A stretch of 64,000 bases of DNA from PALSA-1353 sp050014015 (GTDB lineage Bacteria; Planctomycetota; Phycisphaerae; Tepidisphaerales; Tepidisphaeraceae): positions 149,605 through 213,604 of the forward strand of contig JBEKEC010000007.1 in NCBI GenBank assembly GCA_050014015.1, written 5' to 3'. A program made the translations under genes and the position numbers. The notes under the pieces were generated by a model, which had not been told where the DNA came from, did not search any database, and saw only the letters and a list, made by a program, of their open reading frames with translations. Below are positions 14,573 through 23,201 of this stretch, one piece after another (position 1 is the first letter of the stretch; the number at the start of each line of letters is the position of its first letter).

Positions 14573-15652
14573 ATGCTCGACCATCACCATGAATACGTGC
14601 TGGAACTATGGCACAAGGCGCCCGGCGGCCTTCTCGGGCGCGTTCCCATCAAGGTCGATTGGGTCCCCGTTTACGAAGCATTGATCCTCGACCTGCTGCG
14701 CCGCGGCATTATCCAGCAGCCGGGCGGATTGCCGCCCATGACGGTCGAACCGATCTGGGAGGAGCGCACCGGACCGCCCGCCATAATCGGTTTTCGCGCC
14801 GTTTTGACCGCCGCGGGCGCCGACGCTTCCCGGATTTTCGCGACAACCTACTTCAGATCGCAGGCGCAAGCTGCCGCCCGCCGTTTCATCGACTCAGGCG
14901 AGCTGAAGCAAGGAGAAGAATTCGAGTATTGCGTGCTGGCCATTCCCCGCCAGCCCGGGGCGCAGGCGCCGCCACGCTTTTCGCTCACCCAGCGGGAAAT
15001 TCCCCTGCCGATCAAACCGGCGAGCCTCGAACGCCTCATGGGCAAAGCGCTCCTCTTCGGCACGGAAAATGCCCATGACCTCCCCGTATTCTTCCATTGG
15101 CGCGTCCTCGAGGAGGCTTCGATCCTGACGCGCAAGGCCGGCGCCATGGAAACCGGAGGCGTCCTCATCGGCCACGTTTGCCGTGACGCCGATCTCCCCG
15201 AACTTTTTCTCGAAATCACCGCGCTGATCCCAGCACGGGCGAAGGGGGAATTGACCCGCCTTTCCTTCACCCCGGACACCTGGACGGACGTGCAGGCCGC
15301 CGTCGATCGCAGAAATCGCGACGAAATCTGGCTCGGTTGGTTTCACAGCCACAGCTTTTATCACCAGCGCCAGGACAAAACCGAAGCCCAGGACGCATCC
15401 GCCCGACCGGCCGCCACGCCCTTCCTCAGCGACGACGACCGGCGACTTCACAGAATTTGCTTCGCAAGGGCCTATGGAATCGCTCTGCTGGTCACGGATT
15501 CCCCTCACAGCGGTATGTCGTGGACGACGTTCGGCTGGCGTCTTGGAAGTTTAGCCCGCCGTGCCTTCCACGTCATTCACGCGCCTCTTCCCGAAGGATT
15601 TGAAACACAAGGAGTAAACAATGAAGCGAACCGAGAACCCATCGCTCAATGA
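14573..15652 (+). CDS. JAB/JAMM metallopeptidase (deconjugase or Ubl processor)
   Basis: 359 aa from ATG at 14573 (AGGA upstream). The C-terminal half carries the JAMM zinc-peptidase motif: E193 in METGGVLIG, H258-S-H260 in GWFHSHS, and S286-x2-D289 in FLSDDD. About 25 residues separate the HSH and the SxxD, longer than the usual spacing, so an insertion is present. Residues 1-150 form an extra N-terminal region with no domain I know. Expected role: trimming the Ubl C terminus and/or removing it from targets. The gene overlaps the AAA gene by 32 bases. Confidence 0.82.
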   Translation: MLDHHHEYVLELWHKAPGGLLGRVPIKVDWVPVYEALILDLLRRGIIQQPGGLPPMTVEPIWEERTGPPAIIGFRAVLTAAGADASRIFATTYFRSQAQAAARRFIDSGELKQGEEFEYCVLAIPRQPGAQAPPRFSLTQREIPLPIKPASLERLMGKALLFGTENAHDLPVFFHWRVLEEASILTRKAGAMETGGVLIGHVCRDADLPELFLEITALIPARAKGELTRLSFTPDTWTDVQAAVDRRNRDEIWLGWFHSHSFYHQRQDKTEAQDASARPAATPFLSDDDRRLHRICFARAYGIALLVTDSPHSGMSWTTFGWRLGSLARRAFHVIHAPLPEGFETQGVNNEANREPIAQ

Positions 15653-17459
15653 TCTGGCCGCCAAACTGACCGCCATCGGCGAAGGCGCCCCTGATCTGGC
15701 GCAAAAACTGCAATTCCTCCATACTGCTCTGCATTTGCCCCCCGACGCCGCCGACGCCGTCTTTATCGAGCTTCTCAAGACCTTCGATCGATTGGCCTGC
15801 GGCCTGCAACGTGCCGGCGCTCACACCGCCGAACTGCGCCAAAAAATCGACGAGCTCGTCGGCAAGCTCTGGTATCCGGCGATCTTCATGGGCCACCTGG
15901 GCAATCCTTCCGAACGTCGCGTCCTCGTCCAGATCGGCAATACGCTGCGCGTCGTTGGCGTCGCCGGCGAAGTGCCCGTCGAGTCCCTGGCCAAGGGTTG
16001 CGAAGTGATGCTGAACCAGCATCAAACCGCCGTGGTGGCCGGGAGCGCCCGCGGTTTGCCGCGGACCGGCGAAATCGGCACCGTCGTCGAGAAAACTCCA
16101 CATGGTTCGCTCATCCTGCGCAGTCACGAGGAGGAAGTCGAAGTGGAATTGGCGGCGTCGTTGGAAAACGTGGCGCTGGCGCCCGGTGACCGCGTGCGCT
16201 GGAGTTCCTCGGCATGGATCGCCTTCGAAAGAATCGAGCAGGCGCAGAACCGGCGCTTCCTGCTCGGCGAAACCCCCGATGTCAGCCTCGACGCGGTGGG
16301 GGGGCAGCAGGAAAACCTCGACAGGCTGCTCACCGTCCTGTCCGCCGTTCTGGTCGCGCCCGACAAGGCGGCCGATTACGGAGTCACCGGCCGCTGCAGC
16401 GTCCTTCTCACCGGACCTCCGGGTTGTGGTAAGACGCTGATGGTGCGCGCAGTTGTCAGTTATCTCGCCAAAACAACCGGACGCCGCGCCAAGTTCTTTG
16501 TCGTCAAGCCGGGCGAGTGGGAAAGCTCCTTCGTCAGCGTTAGCGAACGAAACGTCAGGGACCTATTCTCGTCGCTGCGCGAAGCCGCCAAGGACGGCTC
16601 GCTGGTCGTCCTGTTTATCGATGAGATCGACAGCGTCGGCCGCCACCGCGGCCATTTCCAAGGCCAGTACGCGGATAAGACGCTTAATGCTCTCCTCGCT
16701 GAATTAGATGGCTTTACTGGGCGCGAAGGCGTTGCCGTCGTGGCCACCACAAATCGCAAGGACTTGATCGATAACGCGCTTTTGCAGAGGCTCAGCGATC
16801 AGGAGCTCAGCGTCCGTCCCCCCGATATCAACGCGGCAAAGTCGATCTTCTCCATCCATTTGCGCCCAGGAACGGTTCCGTTCAGCCCCAACGGCGATGC
16901 CGCGACGCTGACGCGCCAGGAGATCATCGAAACGGCGTTGTCGCGAATCTACAACCCCAATTCCTGCTATGCCGAACTCTGCCGGATCAAGTTCCGCGAC
17001 GGCAAGACCCGCACGGTCTCCGCCAGGGATTTTGCATCAGGCAGGCTCATTGAACAAATTTGCCGCGCCAGCCGCTTCCTAGCCTACCAGCGGGAACTCC
17101 GCACCGGTCAGCGCGGTTTGCAGGTCTGCGACATGGAGGAAGCCGTCGCCGCGGCGATGGAGAAGGTGTCAACGGCACTGACCATCCACAGCGTTCGCAA
17201 TCAGTTGCCCGACCTGCCCACGGACGTTGACGTGGTGGCCGTCGAGCGCCTGCTTCGCAAGGTGACGCGCCCGCATCGGTTCCTGAGCGCGAATGCGTGT
17301 TGCTTGCCGCAAGGAATTTCCCCCTCCCCATGTACTCAGGGGGAGGGTTGGGGTGGGGGTCGAACGTCGATTGGCCACGAAACCCCCACCCTGGCCCTCC
17401 CCCGGAGTACCAGGGGAGGGGAAGAAGACGGCTCGCAGAATGTGTCACGCACCCCCTGA
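15621..17459 (+). CDS. ARC/Mpa-like AAA+ unfoldase
   Basis: 612 aa; AAGGAG six bases before ATG. An N-terminal helical part (1-80) is followed by two OB-like segments (RRVLVQIGNTLRVVG; RTGEIGTVVE; LAPGDRVRW) and LGETPDVSLDAVGG, which parallels the inter-domain linker of Mpa/ARC, the Pup-binding hexameric ring. Walker A GPPGCGKT is near residue 265 and Walker B VVLFIDEID near 332; the pore-loop aromatic may be F in ESSFVS. Mycobacterial Mpa ends in a proteasome-docking QYL; here the tail from about residue 560 is encoded by a dispersed repeat (17293-17455), so no such motif exists. Confidence 0.82.
   Translation: MKRTENPSLNDLAAKLTAIGEGAPDLAQKLQFLHTALHLPPDAADAVFIELLKTFDRLACGLQRAGAHTAELRQKIDELVGKLWYPAIFMGHLGNPSERRVLVQIGNTLRVVGVAGEVPVESLAKGCEVMLNQHQTAVVAGSARGLPRTGEIGTVVEKTPHGSLILRSHEEEVEVELAASLENVALAPGDRVRWSSSAWIAFERIEQAQNRRFLLGETPDVSLDAVGGQQENLDRLLTVLSAVLVAPDKAADYGVTGRCSVLLTGPPGCGKTLMVRAVVSYLAKTTGRRAKFFVVKPGEWESSFVSVSERNVRDLFSSLREAAKDGSLVVLFIDEIDSVGRHRGHFQGQYADKTLNALLAELDGFTGREGVAVVATTNRKDLIDNALLQRLSDQELSVRPPDINAAKSIFSIHLRPGTVPFSPNGDAATLTRQEIIETALSRIYNPNSCYAELCRIKFRDGKTRTVSARDFASGRLIEQICRASRFLAYQRELRTGQRGLQVCDMEEAVAAAMEKVSTALTIHSVRNQLPDLPTDVDVVAVERLLRKVTRPHRFLSANACCLPQGISPSPCTQGEGWGGGRTSIGHETPTLALPRSTRGGEEDGSQNVSRTP
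17293..17455 (+). repeat. Dispersed palindromic element, copy 1 (inside the AAA gene end)
   Basis: MITE-like: TGCGTG/CACGCA ends, an inner CCCCTCCCC...GGGGAGGGG inverted core (17321-17421) and a GTCGAACGTCGATTGG centre. Copies occur at 35822-35923 and 39568-39735. Here it supplies the C-terminal codons and stop of the ARC/Mpa-like protein. Confidence 0.8.
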
Positions 17460-17508
17460 GCACACAGGTCGCCTGAAGGCGAATCGAATTTCAGTTCAAA
17501 GGTGAAAC

Positions 17509-19266
17509 ATGTCCGATTTTCACGCCGACGCCGATGATCGCGTCGTGCCCAAAGTCACGGGCGCCGACATAGAGCTGGGCAACATGATCGTGGGCGGTCC
17601 CACGGACCGCACCGGCGGCGCCGCTGGTGACGCGGCCCGCGCCCTGCTTGACGAAATCCCCGGATTCAGCCGCGCCTCGGCGCGAAGTTATTACGCGCCA
17701 TCCTATGCCGACAGCGCGTGGCCGCCGCAGGCCGGAGGCTTGTACGCCAACACTTTCATCCAAGACCGCGACGGCGGGTACGCCGGCCAAGAATCCGGGT
17801 ATCAGGAATACGCACAGGACCGCGGCCGAAAATTCCTCCCCGCTAATGGTGGATGCGCATATATCGACCTCGATCACCTGGAAATTTGCCTCCCGGAAGT
17901 AATGGGCGTTTTTGATCACCTTGCCGCGTTCGGCGCCATGTTGCGGATTGCCCGCGAGGCGATGGTCCGCGCCAACGACCGCATGCCCGCCGGCCGCACC
18001 ATCAAGGTCCTCGTGAACAACAGCAATGGCCATGGGAACAGCTATGGGTCCCATTTGAACCTCCTGACCACCAGACGGTGCTGGAACAACGTCTTCAACC
18101 GGCGGGTGCAGTATCTCCTCTTCCTCGCCTCCTATCAGTGCGCCAGCATTGTTCTGACGGGCGCAGGAAAAGTTGGATCGGAAATCCTCGGCCGGCCGGC
18201 CCGCTATCAGATCGCGGCGCGGGCGGATTTCTTCGAGGTGCTCACCGGTCCACAAACGACTTTCCATCGGCCGATATGCAATTCCCGTGACGAGGCCCTC
18301 GCCGGCGCACCCGGCGTCGGCCGCGGGGATGATCGGCTGGCCCGTCTCCATTCCATCTTTTTCGACAACACGCTCTGCCAAACCTCCACCCTTCTCAAAG
18401 TCGGAATGACCCAGATCGTCCTGTCCATGATCGAGCAGGAACAGGTCCCGGCCCAGTTCCTGCTGGACGATCCGGTTGATTCCCTGCATCGGTGGAGTCG
18501 AGATCCCGACTTGAAGACGAAGAACCGTCTGATCGACGGCTCCGAATACACCGCGGTCGAGCTGATGGATGCCATCTTCGAGAAGGCCAAGCGTTTTGTT
18601 GATGCCGGAAGGGCCGATGGGCTTGTGAGCGATGTCGGCCGGATCATGGAGATCTGGGGCGAGTGTCTGGCCAGGCTGCGTCAGCGCGATTTCGGCTATC
18701 TCGCCGGGCGCATCGACTGGGTCGCCAAATTGTCCCTTCTCGAACGCACCGCCGCCAAACGCCGGCTCAGTTGGGAATCGCCGGCAATGAAATATCTCGA
18801 CCATTTATACTCGTCCCTCGATCCCGGCGAGGGCTTGTATTGGGCCTTGGAGCGGGCCGGGGCCGTCGAGAAACTCGTCACCGACGGTCACATCGAGCGC
18901 TTCATGCACGAGCCCCCCGACGACACCCGCGCCTGGCTGCGGGCGTACGTACTCCGGCATGCCGAGTCCGGCCTGCTGGATGACGTGGATTGGGACATGG
19001 TCCGGATACGCGAGAAGAGCGTCTCCCCATCCGGTTGGACGTCCTACCTCTATCCCGAGCTCTGGATGGCCAGCCCCTTGCGATTCACCCGCCGCCAGTG
19101 CGAGCAAATCCTCCACACGGCGCCCTCGTTCATCGACGGCTTGCGCGCATTGGGCTTGGGACGCGAGGTCGCCTTCTCTTCCACGCCGGGATCGACCAGC
19201 GCGGCAATCGTTCAACGTAAACAAACCACGCCGGCTGTGCCCGGCCAACCTTTCACAGGAGATTGA
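17509..19266 (+). CDS. Dop/PafA-family Pup carboxylate-amine ligase or deamidase, paralogue 1
   Basis: 585 aa; AAGGTG upstream of ATG. It aligns by motif along its length with Dop/PafA: the metal-binding GADIELG (residues 18-24, D20 and E22, where Dop has E-x-E), NGGCAYIDLDH with the catalytic-type D120, NNSNGHGNSYGSH, RLHSIFFDNTLCQTSTLL, LDWVAKLSLLERT-like IDWVAKLSLL and PPDDTRAWLRAYVLR, matching the Dop sequence 'PPTDTRAYFRG'. The E-to-D change in the first motif is unusual. The family either deamidates Pup Gln or ligates Pup to lysine. Which activity this copy has is not decidable here. Confidence 0.82.
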   Translation: MSDFHADADDRVVPKVTGADIELGNMIVGGPTDRTGGAAGDAARALLDEIPGFSRASARSYYAPSYADSAWPPQAGGLYANTFIQDRDGGYAGQESGYQEYAQDRGRKFLPANGGCAYIDLDHLEICLPEVMGVFDHLAAFGAMLRIAREAMVRANDRMPAGRTIKVLVNNSNGHGNSYGSHLNLLTTRRCWNNVFNRRVQYLLFLASYQCASIVLTGAGKVGSEILGRPARYQIAARADFFEVLTGPQTTFHRPICNSRDEALAGAPGVGRGDDRLARLHSIFFDNTLCQTSTLLKVGMTQIVLSMIEQEQVPAQFLLDDPVDSLHRWSRDPDLKTKNRLIDGSEYTAVELMDAIFEKAKRFVDAGRADGLVSDVGRIMEIWGECLARLRQRDFGYLAGRIDWVAKLSLLERTAAKRRLSWESPAMKYLDHLYSSLDPGEGLYWALERAGAVEKLVTDGHIERFMHEPPDDTRAWLRAYVLRHAESGLLDDVDWDMVRIREKSVSPSGWTSYLYPELWMASPLRFTRRQCEQILHTAPSFIDGLRALGLGREVAFSSTPGSTSAAIVQRKQTTPAVPGQPFTGD

Positions 19267-19268
19267 TT

Positions 19269-19478
19269 ATGGAAACCCAACTGACTCTGCATCCGGCCGT
19301 GCGGCAAAACGATTTCTCCGGTCCTTCAACTCCATCGGAAGAACTGTCGGAAATCCAGGCCAGTTGCCGGCGCCTGGCCGATGCCGCCGATGCCGAAATC
19401 GAACGGGCGCTCCACGGCGGCGGTCTGGACGCCGAGGAGTTCCTCAGATCGGCGCAGCAACTGCGCGGAGGACAGTAG
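19269..19478 (+). CDS. pup: Pup-like protein modifier ending in GGQ
   Basis: 69 aa; AGGAG seven bases before ATG at 19269, two bases after the previous stop. The sequence is short, acidic and probably disordered, with a C-terminal half resembling mycobacterial Pup (DAEIERALHGGGLDAEEFLR against 'DEIDDVLEENAEDFVR'). It ends RGGQ, the Pup hallmark: Gln is normally deamidated by Dop to Glu before PafA attaches it to lysines. It contains no lysine. It is exactly between two Dop/PafA-family genes, the usual Pup neighbourhood. Only one GGQ-ended candidate is present. Confidence 0.88.
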   Translation: METQLTLHPAVRQNDFSGPSTPSEELSEIQASCRRLADAADAEIERALHGGGLDAEEFLRSAQQLRGGQ

Positions 19479-19479
19479 C

Positions 19480-21090
19480 ATGCCCGCCACCCATCTCATG
19501 GGCTTCGAGCAGGAAATGGCGTTGTGCGCCACCAGGCGCGGCGCCGGCCCCGACCTTGAAATGCTCCTGAACAAGCTCAACGCCATTGCCGAGGAATCCC
19601 TGGTCCACCTCCGCGGCCTCGGCGAAGGAGGGATTTTTCTCGCCAATGGCGGCCGTCTCTACGTCGATTGCCAGAAATATGAATATGCCGGCCCGGAATG
19701 CACCGCTCCCGATGAGATCGTCAAATATCTTCTCGCCGGTGAACGCATCCTCGCCGCTCTGGCAAGCGAACTTGCGCGAAGAGTCGGCGTGGACGATGCC
19801 GCCCTCTATCGTTGCAACGTCGATTACACCGGCGCTTCGACCTGGGGCGCGCACGAGAGCTATCTGACGCGCTCCGAACCGTCGAAACTCGCCGCCGACC
19901 TCATCCCCTTTCTCGTCGCCAGGGTCGTCACCGCCGGCGCCGGTGGATTTCGGCCGCTTACCCAGACCGGATGCTCTTTCACCCTCTCTCCACGCGCCTG
20001 GCACATCTGCGTTCCCGCGTCGGAATCCAGCACCGGCGATCATGCGCGGGGAATCTTTCATATCAAGGATCAAACCCTCTCCTCCAAAGGCTATCACCGG
20101 CTTCACGTCCTGGTGGGCGATGCGCTCTGTAGCCAAATGCAAAACTGGCTGAAATTCGCCGCCACCTCGATTGTCGTCGCCATGGCCGATGCCGGGCTCC
20201 ATCCCGGACGCCAGGTCACGCTCTGCGATCCGGTCGAGGCCCTCCGCGACTTCGCCTCCGATCCAACCTGCAAGGTGAAAGCCAGAACGAATTCAGGCCG
20301 CGCAATGAGCGCCGGCGATATCCAGCGCCATTATCTCGAACTGGCGCGGCTTCACGTCCACGCGCACTGGATGCCCTCATGGGCCCCCGAAGCAGTCGCA
20401 AAATGGGACGACGTGCTCCACCGCCTTGACGGCGCACCCGACAGCGTGGCGACCTGTTTGGACTGGGGAATCAAGCACCGCGTCTTCCAATCCCATATCG
20501 AAAAAAATGGTTTTAACCCGCGGCTGCTGCGCCACTGGACGCACCTGACCGACTTGCTTCGCCGTTGCATCGATTGCGGAGGGCAAAGCCCTGTCCGCTC
20601 CGTGCCGGGTGTGCCGAACAAGCCCGACCAATTCGCCGATTTTGTGCTGGATCGACGCGGACCGTTGGGCAAAATCGTCGCCCATCTCACGCGCCACCTG
20701 CCCTCCCGCGACATGGAATGGGACCAGTTGCAGCCCTATCTCAAATTGAGATCGGAACTCTTCGCACTCGATTTCAAATTCGGGCGGCTCGGCGACAAGG
20801 GAATCTTCAATTGCCTCGATCGCACCGGCGTTCTCGACCATCGCCTCGCCGGCATCGACGACGCCCAGATCGATTATGCCGCCGCCAACCCGCCCCCTCT
20901 GGGACGCGCCAAGCTCCGAGGCGATGCGATCCGCCGGCTCCACAAAAAAGCCAAGAGTGATGCCTCCAACTGGATGACCGTTTACGACAGCAGCAGGGGC
21001 ATGGTCTTGAATTTGAGCAATCCGTTCGCGGCCGAGGAAGTTTGGTCCAAGAAGACAAAGCAAAATCTCGGGGACGATTTCCCCTTTTGA
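19480..21090 (+). CDS. Dop/PafA-family Pup carboxylate-amine ligase or deamidase, paralogue 2
   Basis: 536 aa; GGAGG eight bases before ATG, one base after the pup stop. It keeps the metal motif GFEQEM with E10 and E12, NGGRLYVDCQKYEYAGPE with catalytic-type D63, CNVDYTGASTWGAHESYL and YHRLHVLVGDALCSQMQNWLK. The C-terminal third is less like PafA but contains LRSELFALDFKFGRLGDKGI, comparable to the family's last conserved block. It has the standard E-x-E, unlike paralogue 1, so it is the better candidate for the classical activity. Dop and PafA cannot be separated with confidence here. Confidence 0.82.
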   Translation: MPATHLMGFEQEMALCATRRGAGPDLEMLLNKLNAIAEESLVHLRGLGEGGIFLANGGRLYVDCQKYEYAGPECTAPDEIVKYLLAGERILAALASELARRVGVDDAALYRCNVDYTGASTWGAHESYLTRSEPSKLAADLIPFLVARVVTAGAGGFRPLTQTGCSFTLSPRAWHICVPASESSTGDHARGIFHIKDQTLSSKGYHRLHVLVGDALCSQMQNWLKFAATSIVVAMADAGLHPGRQVTLCDPVEALRDFASDPTCKVKARTNSGRAMSAGDIQRHYLELARLHVHAHWMPSWAPEAVAKWDDVLHRLDGAPDSVATCLDWGIKHRVFQSHIEKNGFNPRLLRHWTHLTDLLRRCIDCGGQSPVRSVPGVPNKPDQFADFVLDRRGPLGKIVAHLTRHLPSRDMEWDQLQPYLKLRSELFALDFKFGRLGDKGIFNCLDRTGVLDHRLAGIDDAQIDYAAANPPPLGRAKLRGDAIRRLHKKAKSDASNWMTVYDSSRGMVLNLSNPFAAEEVWSKKTKQNLGDDFPF

Positions 21091-21126
21091 CCGGGCCCGC
21101 GAACCAGTTTAGACGGAGACGCCGCT

Positions 21127-22065
21127 ATGAGATCGGCAACATCATCGCACTGCGTCGCCAAGGACGCGCCCCAGCACGCCGCCTCCTCGCCGTCAGCATG
21201 CGTGCTCGATCTATGGGATCAGGGCATGGACCGGCACGATTCCTGCGCCGCCGCGCTGGCCCGGCTCATCGTCGCCCAACCGGAACGCGTCGTCGCCTTT
21301 GCCGATCCGGCCGTCGCCGAAAGCTGCCTTCGCGCGGAACTCAAACAGGATTTGGCCACCGCCAAGCCGTCGAATGTCCCCTTTTGGCTTTCGGCGATCG
21401 CCCAGTTTCTGGACTGGCAGGGGCGCGCCGGCGAGGCCGTTGAACTCTATCGCCAAACGCTCGACGTTCTCAAGACCGCTCGCGGTCCCGATCACGCCGA
21501 GACCTGCGTCGTCGCCAATGAATTGGGCCGGCTTCTTCGCCGTTTGGGAAGAGAAAGGGAGGCCTGTCTGATCGGTCATGAATTGCGCGTCGGGCCTCTG
21601 CTGACCAGGACCGACCAGGGCAGCCTGTCTGCCCTTCGCGACGCCGCATACGAAGCGTTCTCAGCCGGATGTTTCGCCGAAGCCCAGGCCATTTGCCGGC
21701 ATCTGTTGGTCCGCAACTTCGACCCCGTCTCAACGCATTGCCACCTGGCGCGCGCCCTGCTCGCTCAGGGGCGCGACGCCGACGCCGCCGCGGAAGTGAA
21801 CGTCGCCTGGCAGTGCCGCCCCGGAGCCGAGTCTTACGTCATCGCCCGAGTCCTTTTCCTCCAGGCGCTGCTCGCCACCCTCGCCGCTCAGGACGCCCAA
21901 ACGCCCCTCACAATGCTCAAGGAGCTCCTCCAGCAAAACCCGCGGGCAACGCATTCCTGGCTTATGAAGCCCGTTCTGGACCTGCTTCAACCGCGGTTGA
22001 CTCCCCAATCTCACGAATTCTTCACCCGGTTGGCGGGAGAAATGTCCGGCAGTTCGACCGAATGA
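21127..22065 (+). CDS. TPR-repeat protein
   Basis: 312 aa; GGAG eight bases before ATG. Several helix-turn-helix units fit tetratricopeptide repeats (residues about 95-135, WLSAIAQFLDWQGRAGEAVELYRQTLDVLK; 180-230, AYEAFSAGCFAEAQAICRHLL and HLARALLAQGRDADAAAEV). TPRs bind other proteins, so a scaffold or substrate-adaptor role in the upstream conjugation system is plausible. It lies 36 bases after the second Dop/PafA gene. No enzymatic motif or signal peptide is seen. Confidence 0.7.
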   Translation: MRSATSSHCVAKDAPQHAASSPSACVLDLWDQGMDRHDSCAAALARLIVAQPERVVAFADPAVAESCLRAELKQDLATAKPSNVPFWLSAIAQFLDWQGRAGEAVELYRQTLDVLKTARGPDHAETCVVANELGRLLRRLGREREACLIGHELRVGPLLTRTDQGSLSALRDAAYEAFSAGCFAEAQAICRHLLVRNFDPVSTHCHLARALLAQGRDADAAAEVNVAWQCRPGAESYVIARVLFLQALLATLAAQDAQTPLTMLKELLQQNPRATHSWLMKPVLDLLQPRLTPQSHEFFTRLAGEMSGSSTE

Positions 22066-22074
22066 ACGTCTTCC

Positions 22075-23196
22075 ATGAGCAAGCCCATGTCACCCGAATC
22101 GCTACTCACCGAATTGCGCGGCCGCGGCATTCGCGTCGAGCATCCCGACGGCGATACCGTCATTCTCCGCCAATTGCCCCTCCGCGGATTCAACAAGCCC
22201 GCCACCAATCTCCTTCTCAAGCGGCCGGGCGCCGATCGCCAGTTCGTCGCCCTTGTCGATCAGGACTTGGAATATCTCGGCTCCGAAAATTCCATCAAGG
22301 CCGCCTTCGCCCAGGCGCCGGTGCAGGGCGGATGGCGCCCCCTGGTCGTCGAGGTAAGCCCGGAGCTTGATGTCGCCATCGGCCGGGCCTTGCGCATCAT
22401 CGGCTTCCCCTTCTCGCCCCCGCGCGATCCACCCGCCCGCAAATCCGCGCCGCGCGCGGCCGCCGGCCGGCTCCTTTCACGCTTCGGCCGCCCGATCTCC
22501 CGCGATGAATCTCACTCGACCATCGGCAGGCAAGAGCAGATCGAACAGATTCTCTCCTGCCTGCGCCGGCGCGATCCCTGCCTGCCGTTGATCCTCGGCC
22601 CATCCGGCGCCGGCAAGACCAACCTCCTGTTGGGCCTGTCGCGCTCCTCGCCCGCCGCCATCATCAACCTCGACCTCATCGGCTTCGTTTCCTCCATCCC
22701 CGCTCAAGAGCGATCCAGATATTTCGGCGAACTGCTGAGCGAACTGATCGAGTCCGAGGCTATCGCGGCAATCGAGCACGTCGAACTGGCCTGCCACGAA
22801 ATCCACTGCGGCCCGTTACTCCTGAGCCAGTCGCTGGATCGGGGCGCTCGCCTGATCGGAACGACCACCCGCTTCTGGCTGCGGCATTTCAAGGCCGATC
22901 CGCTGGCGCGACGCGTTCATCTCGTGGAATTGACCGCCCTGACGCAGGAAGAGCTGGTTGCAATTCTGCTGGAGAAACGCCGGTATTATGCGGTCGAAAT
23001 CGACGCCCTCTGTGCCAACGTCGCCGTGAGGGCGTCCAGCGCCCTGCCCGGCGAATATCCCGCCAAGGCGATTTCCCTGTTGGACGCCGCCGCCGCCCGG
23101 GCCGCCCTGAGCGGGGCCAAGGTGCTCGGTCCCGACGACATCTACGCCGCCGCCGACCGGGTCCGGCCGATCACCGACCCGGAGGAATCGGACTAA
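22075..23196 (+). CDS. AAA+ ATPase, ClpA/B N-module-like
   Basis: 373 aa. Residues about 1-125 are an unrecognised domain. The P-loop GPSGAGKT is near residues 175-182, preceded by IGRQEQIEQIL, the phrase that typically introduces the first AAA module of ClpA/ClpB and DnaA-like helpers. ARLIGTTT (sensor-like) and a C-terminal EYPAKAISLLDAAAARAAL match the Clp D1 pattern 'LPDKAIDLLDEAAA'. It has a single AAA module and no ClpP-binding loop was seen. It may remodel conjugates. It is nine bases downstream of the TPR gene. Confidence 0.7.
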   Translation: MSKPMSPESLLTELRGRGIRVEHPDGDTVILRQLPLRGFNKPATNLLLKRPGADRQFVALVDQDLEYLGSENSIKAAFAQAPVQGGWRPLVVEVSPELDVAIGRALRIIGFPFSPPRDPPARKSAPRAAAGRLLSRFGRPISRDESHSTIGRQEQIEQILSCLRRRDPCLPLILGPSGAGKTNLLLGLSRSSPAAIINLDLIGFVSSIPAQERSRYFGELLSELIESEAIAAIEHVELACHEIHCGPLLLSQSLDRGARLIGTTTRFWLRHFKADPLARRVHLVELTALTQEELVAILLEKRRYYAVEIDALCANVAVRASSALPGEYPAKAISLLDAAAARAALSGAKVLGPDDIYAAADRVRPITDPEESD

Positions 23197-23201
23197 CCGC
23201 C

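Noticed and set aside
17491..18804. Long open frame on the minus strand opposite the first Dop/PafA gene
   Set aside because: High-GC antisense shadow; the plus-strand frame has the family motifs.
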